A DNA stretch of 64,000 bases from Methanoculleus chikugoensis (GTDB taxonomy: Archaea; Halobacteriota; Methanomicrobia; Methanomicrobiales; Methanoculleaceae). The notes below the pieces were generated by a model. The model searched no databases and had not been told where the DNA came from. It saw only the letters and a program-made list of their open reading frames with translations. The first letter of the stretch is position 1; each line of letters starts with the position of its first letter. Shown piece after piece: positions 51,307 to 58,795 of the stretch. The stretch spans positions 1,985,092 through 2,049,091 of the forward strand of contig NZ_AP019781.1 of the NCBI RefSeq assembly GCF_019669965.1. Reading direction: 5' to 3'. The translations under genes were made by a program, and so were the position numbers.

Positions 51307-52230
51307 TCATACCGTCTTCTCCAGCACCCACCCGACCAGCCCCGCATCCACGACCATCGCGGCGAGCCGCCGGGGAGAGACCAGCACCACCCCCGAGTCC
51401 GCGGGCACCTCGTACGCCGCCAGGGTGTCGTCGGGGGAGTGGACGACGTAGAAGAGTCTCCTGAACTCGTCCCGGTTGAACTGATCCGCATACTCACGAA
51501 ACTCGGCAAGGGTCGACCGCGACTTCACCTGGACCTGGTAGGACTCGTTGTTGATCCGGTCCTCGAACTCGATGTCCGCAAACTTCATCGTCTTGCCGAC
51601 GACGCTCCGCCGACGCCAGCCCGCCCCGGAAAAGACGAGATCGACGAGCACCTCGAAGTCCTTCCAGTGCAGATGCCGGACCAGGGCCTCGGCCCGGCAG
51701 ACAAGCTCCTCCCGTGCTTCGACGACCGCGGCATACTCGGGCGTATCCTCGCCGTTGATCAGGCGTCTGAGGATGTCGAGCGGCCCGACCGTGCAGGATG
51801 TGGCCCGGAAGGCCTGCAGTTGCGCAATATTGCCGGGCAGCGTGTTCACGAGCAGCACCTTCCCCTGCAGGCTCCTATCGTGCCAGCCGCCGTCGGTCAG
51901 GCGGTATTTGGATACCCCGTCTTCGAGGATCGGGCCGTCCTCGAGCCGGCACCACCAGAGCTTCGAGTCGGAGAACGTGATCCAGACGTCGCCGTGGTTC
52001 GAGCCGTGGATCGTCCGGAGGGAGTTGAGATCGTGGGTAGCAGAACCGGGATTCTTCACCTTATGCCGGATCGCCCTCTCGATGAGCTCCCACCTCTCCC
52101 GGCGGAGATCCTCGAGGGCGACGTTGGTCCAGCCGATCCGCATCTTTCCTTCCTCGATGCTTGACCGCTCCCACTTCCCCTTCTCTCCCAGCTTGATGTA
52201 GTACGCATGATCGAACTCGATGCTCCCCAT
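51307..52230 (-). CDS. Restriction endonuclease-like (Mrr-type PD-(D/E)XK) protein
   Basis: 307 residues. The C-terminal part (about 195-300) shows the Mrr-like fold: DFEVLVDLVFSGAGWRRRSV, then KFADIEFED and SYQVQVKSRS, giving the E...D...QxK catalytic pattern. The N-terminal 190 residues contain SLRTIHGSNHGDVWITF and could recognise a target. Probably a DNA endonuclease for defence against modified or foreign DNA. Single gene. No methylase nearby. Confidence 0.75.
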   Translation of the reverse strand: MGSIEFDHAYYIKLGEKGKWERSSIEEGKMRIGWTNVALEDLRRERWELIERAIRHKVKNPGSATHDLNSLRTIHGSNHGDVWITFSDSKLWWCRLEDGPILEDGVSKYRLTDGGWHDRSLQGKVLLVNTLPGNIAQLQAFRATSCTVGPLDILRRLINGEDTPEYAAVVEAREELVCRAEALVRHLHWKDFEVLVDLVFSGAGWRRRSVVGKTMKFADIEFEDRINNESYQVQVKSRSTLAEFREYADQFNRDEFRRLFYVVHSPDDTLAAYEVPADSGVVLVSPRRLAAMVVDAGLVGWVLEKTV

Positions 52231-52477
52231 GGCTCGCTCACCGGAATACGAGACGCTACTGGACCCCGGTGCTTAAAAACATAGTGCAAGGTTTCTCGTG
52301 GGGCTATTTGCAGGAGGAAGAGGAGCGGGAGCCCAAATGCGTTCACAAGCGAGCCAGGCGAGAATTATGCAGCATTTGAAAGCCCCAGTAGAGTGAGATT
52401 ATTCTATTCAAGAACTGGATAAGCCCTCTGTTTAAAATAGATGCATATATCTATTCACCCATCGCCATACCGCTCAT

Positions 52478-52942
52478 ATGGAAGACTCTCTCGAAGCGAA
52501 GATCAACTACCATTTCAAAAATACGGATCTCCTCCAACGTGCCCTGCTCCATCGTTCCCGTGCGAATGAAGAGAGGCAGAAGCAGAAAGTGTGCAAGGAT
52601 CAGGATGCTCTCCGGACGCTGGGCGATGCAGTGCTGAAAACAATTTTGTGCGACCTCCTCATGCGTTCGGGATATGAGACAAAAGGCGAGATCATCATCA
52701 TGAAAAGCACCATTGAAAGTCGCCCGTTTCTTGCCGAACTGGGGAGGGGGTTTGGCCTGCAGAACGAAATTCTTGTCGGGGAAGGGGCTAGAGTGCAGAA
52801 GCATAACGAAGAGCCCAACGTCATTGCCGAGACGCTTGAAGCGATCATCGGGGCGATGTACCTGGACGGCGGATACGAATCGGCAAAGAAGGCTGTCTCC
52901 GTCTGGTACGAACCTTATCGGGAAGAGATGTTGAAAGAGTAG
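52478..52942 (+). CDS. Ribonuclease III domain protein with altered active site
   Basis: 154 residues, only the RNase III catalytic domain, without the C-terminal dsRNA-binding domain. The signature is LRTLGDAVL (45-53) instead of the usual LEFLGD. Compared with E. coli RNase III, Asp45 and Glu117 are kept (Asp50, Glu121). The metal ligand Glu41 is replaced by Arg46 and Asp114 by Glu118. It may be a weak or inactive nuclease, or a dsRNA-binding dimer. Similar short proteins occur in bacteria as Mini-III, but those keep the acidic residues. AT-rich upstream region. Confidence 0.8.
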   Translation: MEDSLEAKINYHFKNTDLLQRALLHRSRANEERQKQKVCKDQDALRTLGDAVLKTILCDLLMRSGYETKGEIIIMKSTIESRPFLAELGRGFGLQNEILVGEGARVQKHNEEPNVIAETLEAIIGAMYLDGGYESAKKAVSVWYEPYREEMLKE

Positions 52943-53119
52943 ATCGCCTCGTAGGATTCATAAAAGCAGACCGACATGCAGGCATGAAAGAGTATATCAG
53001 ATCTTCTCCCTCGTCGCTTTAGTTAGTTCGGTGCAACTTCCCTGGTTTTTCAGTTTTAATCCTGCACCGTTCACGCGATAGGAGCCGCCAGGTTCTTGCC
53101 CAATGGTCAAGACCGGTTA

Positions 53120-53187
53120 TCAGTATTTTCGGTAAACATTCTTCCAGTGCCCGATCTTGAGGACATAGATCACCAGCCGATTGTCCT
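53120..53187 (-). pseudogene. RelE/ParE toxin C-terminal remnant
   Basis: The minus strand ends with DNRLVIYVLKIGHWKNVYRK plus a final Tyr before the stop at 53120. This is the conserved C-terminal strand pair of RelE family mRNA interferases. Everything upstream is replaced by the HIT 3' fragment, with the junction near 53185. Confidence 0.7.
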
Positions 53188-53338
53188 CGACGGCTACAAC
53201 GTCGGCGTGAATGTCGGGGAGGCCGCCGGTCAGACTGTGATGCACCTCCACGTCCACGTCATCCCCCGGTATGCCGGGGACGTGGCAGACCCCCGGGGCG
53301 GGGTGCGGGGGGCGGTCCCGAAGAAGAGGGTGTATTGA
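53183..53338 (+). pseudogene. HIT family 3' fragment
   Basis: Reads DGYNVGVNVGEAAGQ, MHLHVHVIPRYAGD and GAVPKKRVY with the stop, aligning with the last 49 residues of the HIT gene at 43297 and keeping the histidine triad. At its 5' end it joins a truncated relE. No start codon belongs to it. Confidence 0.8.
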
Positions 53339-53508
53339 GAGGAGCTGAGCGGGGATACCAGGAGAAGTTTTACACATCAAAGGTAGATAGAGTGTTCAGT
53401 AGGTCCGGTCAAGAGGCTGCCCTACCCGGATTCAAGGGGGAGCGAGAGCAGCAAAGATGTTGAGGAGAAGCGCCTTCGGTCATCGTGGTCGTCCGGCCCT
53501 CCGGTATC

Positions 53509-53616
53509 ATGGCATCACTATCTCCAATCATTCTCCAATAGTGACTACCAGATCTGTGGAATGAATACTGCCCATCCTATGGCATCACTATCTCCAATCA
53601 TTCTCCAATAGTGACT
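53509..53616. repeat. 38-bp direct repeat, two copies with a 32-bp spacer
   Basis: Identical 38-bp units at 53509-53546 and 53579-53616. Each contains inverted arms CACTAT/ATAGTG and two internal TCTCCAAT blocks 10 bp apart. A weak third copy of the inner block lies at about 53672-53690. The geometry resembles a minimal CRISPR array, but operator sites are equally possible. Confidence 0.7.
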
Positions 53617-53739
53617 CTAAAATATTAACCCACAGGCGCCCGGTGTGCCATTCCGGGCAGTATATTTGGAATCGATTCTCCAATCGATCCCCAATCTACC
53701 TCTAATTCAAATCTCCCCTTACCCGGCCGGGGGAGAAGT

Positions 53740-54033
53740 TCAAGGACTCCTGCCTTCCCTCTCCTGCCGGTCGTAGTCCTCCACCTGATCCATCATCCAG
53801 CGGGCGATGGCACGGAAGGTCGCGGGCGACATCCGTGCGTCAAAGACGATCCGGCGCTGTATGGACTCGACAATCATCTCGCCGTCCTCGCCGGCACCGA
53901 TCTCGGGCAGATCGTAGTAGAACGCCACCTGGCCGAGCGTGGGGGTCAGGGTCCCGTAGACCCCGTCCACGGGGGCCACGCCGCACGCCGGCTCCCGTGA
54001 TACCTCGATCGCCGGCCGCTTCTTGAGGGACAT
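53740..54033 (-). CDS. DUF3467-like small protein
   Basis: 97 residues. A beta-rich first half with LTPTLGQVAFYYDLPEIGA, then IQRRIVFDARMSPATFRAIA and a C-terminal helix ending in QVEDYDRQE. This is the pattern of DUF3467 (short proteins with an MSP...A..L helix). Function unknown. It follows the helix-turn-helix gene by 4 nt in one operon. Confidence 0.6.
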   Translation of the reverse strand: MSLKKRPAIEVSREPACGVAPVDGVYGTLTPTLGQVAFYYDLPEIGAGEDGEMIVESIQRRIVFDARMSPATFRAIARWMMDQVEDYDRQEREGRSP

Positions 54034-54037
54034 GCAC

Positions 54038-54457
54038 CTATTCCTCCCCCGGTGCCGAAGCCGTGATCCTGCCCGTGGAGAACGGGCTCTCCTGGCAGTG
54101 CGTCCGTGTGGGTCCGGCGTCCTCCCGCGACGGCAGGAGCCCCCGGTAAAGGGCCGTGATCAGAGCCTTCCCAAGTGTGGTCGGCACGTAAAACGATGCT
54201 TCGGCGTCCCCGACATCGTTGAGGCTGCGGGCCTGCCTGGCGACGAGTCCCGCGTTTGTGAGCACTTTTAAGGCCCTCGATATCTCAGGGGGCTCCGCCT
54301 CGAAGAGTTCCCGGATCTGGTTGAACCGGAGCCCCTCGTCCCTCTCGAGGAGCGCAATGAAGATCGCCCATGCCTTCCGATTCCCCAGGGGGGCCGTGGC
54401 GTTGATGATCACCGAAGGGACATTGGATATCTGCCGCTCAAGGATCGTCTCGTTCAT
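54038..54457 (-). CDS. Winged-helix transcriptional regulator
   Basis: 139 residues. A winged helix (about 25-95) with LRFNQIRELFEAEPPEISRA and LKVLTNAGLVARQA, then a variable tail. ArsR/MarR-like. It is first gene of a two-gene operon with the DUF3467-like gene, and divergent from the nucleoside-transferase-like gene at 54577. A TATA-like ATATATAAT lies between them near 54500. Probably autoregulatory. Confidence 0.75.
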   Translation of the reverse strand: MNETILERQISNVPSVIINATAPLGNRKAWAIFIALLERDEGLRFNQIRELFEAEPPEISRALKVLTNAGLVARQARSLNDVGDAEASFYVPTTLGKALITALYRGLLPSREDAGPTRTHCQESPFSTGRITASAPGEE

Positions 54458-54576
54458 GGTTCACACCCGGACCGCATATAGTTCCACATCTGTTACCCCA
54501 ATATATAATCCTACGTATTCAAGTAACAAATTTGATACTATTATCCGTTATCCGTGAGAACCACGATACTCCTCTG

Positions 54577-55126
54577 ATGGATCTCCTCGCTGGACTCAAC
54601 AGGGACCTCGATTATGCAGAGAGGCTCAAAGACGGGCTCACCGTCGGCCTGTTCGGTTCGTTCAAGAGATCACACCTCGAAGCGTTGAGACACCACCTCC
54701 GCGAGCGCGAAGGGTTCAACGCCCGGATCTCATACGACCTTACGGCATCTCACCCAAAAGAGCCCGGCGAGGACGATCGCGTCTATGACTTCCGGCTGGC
54801 AGAAGCCCTTATCGAAGAGAGCCGGGTATACATCGTCCATTTCTTCCGGGAAGAGGAGGGCGAATACGGCATCAACGATTCAGCCACCCCTGGAGATCGG
54901 GATCCTCTACGGCCTGAGCGCCGCCTCTCCGCAGGTGAGCCGCTACACCCTCATCCTCTGCGAAGAAGGCTACGATGCCAGGAACATCGGCGGCATGCGA
55001 CGCGGCATACGGCCCTACACCGAGAGGGAGTGGCGATGGCACGATTTTGAGGACCATGACGAGGCAGTCCTCTCCGCGACCCAATTCTGCTACGACTGCC
55101 TGCTGGACTCCTCACGCTCGTTCTGA
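54577..55126 (+). pseudogene. TIR/nucleoside deoxyribosyltransferase-like protein with a frameshift
   Basis: Frame 1 from ATG 54577 reads DGLTVGLFGSFKRSHLEALR (about 18-38) and AEALIEESRVYIVHFF. Near 54885 (a CCCC run) the domain shifts to another frame: LEIGILYGLSAASPQVSRYT and EWRWHDFEDHDEAV to 55126. The G.FGS start and E.G.L.G.. motif suggest the nucleoside deoxyribosyltransferase/TIR-like fold, found in NAD-depleting defence enzymes. One base deletion explains the break. Assignment is by pattern. Confidence 0.6.
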
Positions 55127-55132
55127 CCGGTA

Positions 55133-55416
55133 TCAGGTCGAGACACCCCGGACAACCTCATCGGATACGCTCGCCTACCCGTGAATCAGTCGATTCCTGA
55201 ACGCAATGATCAGAGGTGCATCGGAGATTCTCTCACCGAGGTCCGGCTCCCGCCGGAGGAGCTGGTTCAATGCTTCGCCGATGATCTCGAACTGCCGCTC
55301 GACAGCAGACCTCAGCATGGAATGGTACGATACTCCTCAAAGGATCTTCCGGCGGTGAACTGCGCGATATAGTCGGCGGCCCCGGCAATATCGTTAGAGA
55401 TACTTCTGTGCTTCAC
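55133..55416 (-). pseudogene. Second HEPN toxin, frameshifted and with a nonsense codon
   Basis: The frame starts at GTG 55416 (overlapping the MNT stop) with [20 protein letters not shown]. It shifts by one base near 55313, continues as [20 protein letters not shown] and FRNRLIHG, and then a TAG at 55175-55177 replaces the conserved tyrosine codon of the HEPN active-site motif. The remaining sequence (ASVSDEVV) is still recognisable. Two independent lesions make a sequencing error unlikely here. Confidence 0.75.
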
Positions 55417-55724
55417 GCGACGGCATAGACATATTTGCAGGTTCCTTCCACGGACTCACGGAAGATCGGGTTTCTGATCGCCGATCGCTCGACGAGATCG
55501 ATCTCGCGGCAAAAAAGCCGGGCCAGATCTTCTGCGAGACCAAAATAAGCCTCTGCATGCTCCGCTGGAGTCATCGGTTCGAACTCGACGACAAAATCGA
55601 TGTCGCTTGCTGCAGGGTCGAACCGGTCGCCCGTCGCCAAGCCGAAGACCCCGAGCCTCCTTACACGGCGGCGTCGAGCGACACGAGCAATATCGGAGAT
55701 CTTCTCACAGATGAGAGGGTGCAT
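55413..55724 (-). CDS. MNT-type nucleotidyltransferase antitoxin (second copy)
   Basis: 103 residues with LGVFGLATGDRFDPAASDID (about 24-43): the nucleotidyltransferase site with the first glycine-serine replaced by GL, and the DxD pair intact. Family role as in the gene at 50499. It overlaps the broken HEPN gene by 4 nt. The substituted serine may lower activity. Otherwise complete. Confidence 0.8.
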   Translation of the reverse strand: MHPLICEKISDIARVARRRRVRRLGVFGLATGDRFDPAASDIDFVVEFEPMTPAEHAEAYFGLAEDLARLFCREIDLVERSAIRNPIFRESVEGTCKYVYAVA

Positions 55725-55874
55725 CGGACAACTCTATGATGGTTTACCATATCGGGAGCATTATCTCTTTCGGATCGACGGATGCCGGCATCTGCAGGTG
55801 TGAACCCGAACCGCGGCACCGGCCGGGGACGCGAGAGACTCCCGGAGCGGGGCCGGGCCGGAGGAAACCCCGGA

Positions 55875-56474
55875 TCAGACCAGGATCTCCTCGAGCGGCA
55901 ACCGGATCTTCGGCCCCGGGCTGTCCGCGGCATAGCCGACCGGGCAGAGGATGACCGGCACGAGCGGGGCGGGGATCGCCAGGAGCCGGCTGAACGCCGC
56001 GGGGTCGAACCCGGTCATCGGGCACGAATCGAACCCGAGCGACTTCGCCCCGTGCAGGGCGTTGGACAGGGCGAGATAGGTCTGGGCCTCCGACCAGGCG
56101 AGCCGCTCCTCGGGCGTCATCGGCCCGGCAAACCGGGCGGCCATCTCCACGATGGCGCTACGCGTCTCTTCGGGGACGCCGTTCGTCTTCAGCAGGGCAT
56201 CGAGCCGCCGGATCAGCCCGTCATAATCAGGGTCTGCGCAGAAGACCAGAAGGTGCGAGCAGGTCGTGATCTGATCCTGGTCGAAGGCCGCCGGCTTCAA
56301 GGCCTCTTTCCGGCCCGGGTCCGAGACCACCTTGATCCGCCAGGGCTGGAGGTTGAGCGCCGAGGGGGCCAGGCGGACCAGTTCCAGGAGTTCCCTGATG
56401 GCCGCATCGGGGATCGGTCTGCCGTCAAACCGCTTCGTCGCGTAGCGCTGCTGCACGCAGTCTTTGAAGTCCAT
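55875..56474 (-). CDS. Nitroreductase-family NAD(P)H oxidoreductase
   Basis: 199 residues. N-terminal RYATKRFDGRPI (about 10-21), APSALNLQPWRI (about 36-47) for FMN binding, and a C-terminal LGFDSCPMTGFDPAAF segment (about 145-160). Flavin enzymes of this family reduce nitro and quinone compounds in the cytoplasm. A TATA box on the minus strand (about 56498-56506) lies 25-32 nt upstream. Single gene. Confidence 0.9.
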   Translation of the reverse strand: MDFKDCVQQRYATKRFDGRPIPDAAIRELLELVRLAPSALNLQPWRIKVVSDPGRKEALKPAAFDQDQITTCSHLLVFCADPDYDGLIRRLDALLKTNGVPEETRSAIVEMAARFAGPMTPEERLAWSEAQTYLALSNALHGAKSLGFDSCPMTGFDPAAFSRLLAIPAPLVPVILCPVGYAADSPGPKIRLPLEEILV

Positions 56475-56574
56475 ACCTGCTCATCATCCCGGACAGCGGA
56501 TTTATACCCTGCTGCCGGACCCCGCCGGTCCGGTGAAAGACCGGCACCCGGGGAACCCGGAGAGGCGGGTCCCG

Positions 56575-56961
56575 TCAGCCCCGGTTGTTCCGCGAGAAGA
56601 ACTCCTTCACGCCCCCCGCAACGGTGAAGGCCACCCCCTGGAACCAGACCGTAACGAACTCCAGGGCGACGGATGCAAGCGTCTCATCCGGAAACGCATG
56701 GTCGCGGACGTTCCGGAGCGAGAAGCAGGCGAGCAGCATCCAGACGGTCGCGCCGAGGCCCTGGCCGAAGGCCGAGAGCCAGAGGCCGAGGGTCGTAAAG
56801 ACCAGGGCCAGCAGGTAGCCAAGCAGGCTCGTCGCGAGCGCCGTGAAGACGTTCAGCACGGCGCCGCGTGTCATCACATCGCGGAGCTGCGGAAGGAGCA
56901 TGACCGCAAAGAGTACCGTGATGCCGGTGATAGCAAAGTCCTGCCAGGTCGTTTCGATCAC
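56575..56961 (-). CDS. Small polytopic membrane protein
   Basis: 128 residues with about three to four hydrophobic helices (residues 8-24, 38-60, 64-82, 100-118). No family recognised. It is separated by 100 bp from the nitroreductase on the same strand. Possibly a distant relative of small transporter or channel subunits, but there is no motif to support a function. Confidence 0.65.
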   Translation of the reverse strand: MIETTWQDFAITGITVLFAVMLLPQLRDVMTRGAVLNVFTALATSLLGYLLALVFTTLGLWLSAFGQGLGATVWMLLACFSLRNVRDHAFPDETLASVALEFVTVWFQGVAFTVAGGVKEFFSRNNRG

Positions 56962-57410
56962 GCCGTCCCGTGCGCACGCGGCGCAGCATACAGGTATCGC
57001 CGTGCGAGGATATCAGACCGGCAGATCCGGCCCGGAGGTACGCCCGCCCCGACCCGTGCATACCCCGAGAACCGCGGGGAGACAGCCCCGGCGACGGCAG
57101 CGCGATTGCGCCGATCCGGCGACCGGGTTCGGGAGCGGGACGCCGAACCGTATGCCGCCGCCCCCGCGCGGAACCCCCGAACGTACCCCGTCCGGGGCCG
57201 CAACCTGCCGGCGACCGGAGCCCCGGGAGCGACGAGATCGCTCCATACCGTCTCGCACCGCCCGGGGAGAGGTCTTCACGCGGCATTACGCCATAACGGA
57301 AGCAGGGGGCGGGTCGTTTTGTACCGGCAGATCGGGTCTGGGGGCCGGGGCGCCTCTCCCGGGAGGATCCGCAACAGATAAGAACCATCCCATGGCTAAC
57401 GATATTCATT
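56962..57410. other. Gene-free stretch holding a decayed surface-gene fragment
   Basis: Nothing complete. At about 57195-57275 the minus strand aligns with codons around ETVWSDLV of the 7885-8634 gene, including a 25-bp exact match (57236-57260 region). No start, stop or frame is kept. Confidence 0.5.
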
Positions 57411-57977
57411 ATGGCTGTGACCACCATGAAACCCGTCCGCATCCGCACCGAGCGCCTGGACCTGATCCCGGCGACGCTCGAGTTCCTCGAGAGCGACCGT
57501 AACGACCGCCGGGAACTTGCCCGTCTCCTCGATGCCGAGATCCCGGGGTCGTGGCCGCCGCCGCTCCTCGACGACGAGACGCTCGGGGCGTTCATCCAGA
57601 TGATGGCCGAAGGCGGCGACCCGCTCTTCGCCGCCTGGTACTGGGTGCTCGACGACCCGGCAGCGGAAGGACGGGTCCTCATCGGCGCCGTAGGGACCGC
57701 CACGCCCCCAACGCTTGAGGAGACGGAGGACCGGGTGCTCATCGGCTACTCGGTGCTCGACGAGTTCCAGGGCCGGGGGTATGCGACCGAGGCGATCCGC
57801 CACCTCACCGCGGCAATCTTCTCCCTCCCGGGCATCCGGCGGATCGAGGCGGCGCTCTACCCCGACCTCGCCGCGTCCATCAAGGTGCTGGAGAAGAACG
57901 GGTTCGTCCGTGCCGGCGAGGGGTTCGAGGAGGGCACGGTCGCCTACGTGCTGGAGAACCCCGGCGCATCGGTCTGA
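57411..57977 (+). CDS. GNAT family N-acetyltransferase (RimJ/RimL type)
   Basis: 188 residues. Begins with the RTERLDLIPA segment typical of RimJ/RimL-like acetyltransferases. Acetyl-CoA binding loop in IGYSVLDEFQGRGYATEAIR (about 113-132), then ALYPDLAASIKVLEKNGFV (about 148-166). Transfers acetyl from acetyl-CoA to an amine. Substrate unknown. The start may be 57426 (MKPVRI) instead of 57411. Single gene. Confidence 0.85.
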   Translation: MAVTTMKPVRIRTERLDLIPATLEFLESDRNDRRELARLLDAEIPGSWPPPLLDDETLGAFIQMMAEGGDPLFAAWYWVLDDPAAEGRVLIGAVGTATPPTLEETEDRVLIGYSVLDEFQGRGYATEAIRHLTAAIFSLPGIRRIEAALYPDLAASIKVLEKNGFVRAGEGFEEGTVAYVLENPGASV

Positions 57978-58112
57978 CGGACACCCCCTCTCTTTTGACC
58001 CCCCGGGGAGCGACCCCGGCCCTCCGATATTCCCGCACAGGAACCTATATGAAGTGCTTGCACCCTGTGAGCCTGCCGATATCGACAAAGAGTGAGGCAG
58101 GATGTGGGAATC

Positions 58113-58790
58113 ATGGCATGGAGAAGACCGTCGCGCGAGATATGGAGCGAATTCGACCAGATGGTAGGGGATATGCAGAGGCAGTTCTCCGAGGTGATGG
58201 AGCGGCTCTCGGGAGCCGCACAGCAGGTGCCCATGCTCGGGGGAACCGGAACGGTGGTCGACGTCGTCGAGCACGAGGACGACGTCGTGGTCGTTGCCGA
58301 CCTCCCCGGCGTCGACAGGGAGGGGATATCCGTCCGGCTCCTTGATGCGAGGACGCTCAGGATCGCCGCCCGGAGGGAGGAGGCGAAGGAGGAGAGAGAG
58401 GCCGGGTACCACGTGCGGGAACGGAGGTTCGGCGCGATCTCCCGGACGGTCTCCCTCCCCACCGACGTCCGCGACGAAGAGGCGAACGCCACGTTCAAGA
58501 ACGGTGTCCTCGAGGTGCGGCTGAAGAAGGTGGCCGGGACCCGCGGGAAAGAGATCGCCCTGACCGAAGGGGGCGCGGAGCAGCACAGAGAGCAGGTGGA
58601 GGCAGAATACCGGGAGGCGCGGGAGAAGATGGAGCCGTCCGGGTACCCGCGCTCCCGCGACGTGCTGAAAGCGGCGGAGGGGATCGAACTCGAGGAGCGG
58701 GGGAGTCCCGAGGAGCAGGAGACGGCCGCGAGGCTCCGCGAGCAGAAAGAGAGGCTCTACGAGGAGGGGAAGAGGAAACTTTCGGGGTAA
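58113..58790 (+). CDS. Hsp20 small heat-shock protein with long C-terminal extension
   Basis: 225 residues. Alpha-crystallin domain (about 45-140) with VVVVADLPGVDREGISVRL, GYHVRERRFGAISRTVSLP and ANATFKNGVLEVRLKK. The usual short C-terminal IxI tail is replaced by an 80-residue charged helical extension, predicted coiled coil. Chaperone that holds unfolded proteins. A TATA-like CCTATATGA lies about 65 nt upstream. Single gene. Confidence 0.85.
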   Translation: MAWRRPSREIWSEFDQMVGDMQRQFSEVMERLSGAAQQVPMLGGTGTVVDVVEHEDDVVVVADLPGVDREGISVRLLDARTLRIAARREEAKEEREAGYHVRERRFGAISRTVSLPTDVRDEEANATFKNGVLEVRLKKVAGTRGKEIALTEGGAEQHREQVEAEYREAREKMEPSGYPRSRDVLKAAEGIELEERGSPEEQETAARLREQKERLYEEGKRKLSG

Positions 58791-58795
58791 CCCCG

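Larger units (their letters stand above)
52943..53739. other. Gene-free stretch with three remnants/repeats
   Basis: Contains a relE tail (53120-53187, minus), a HIT 3' fragment (53183-53338, plus) and a 38-bp direct repeat (53509-53616), each listed separately. No complete gene. Confidence 0.6.

Noticed and set aside
53509-53616. Calling the two 38-bp repeats a CRISPR array
   Set aside because: Only two units, no cas genes in the window and no leader visible. Kept as a repeat.
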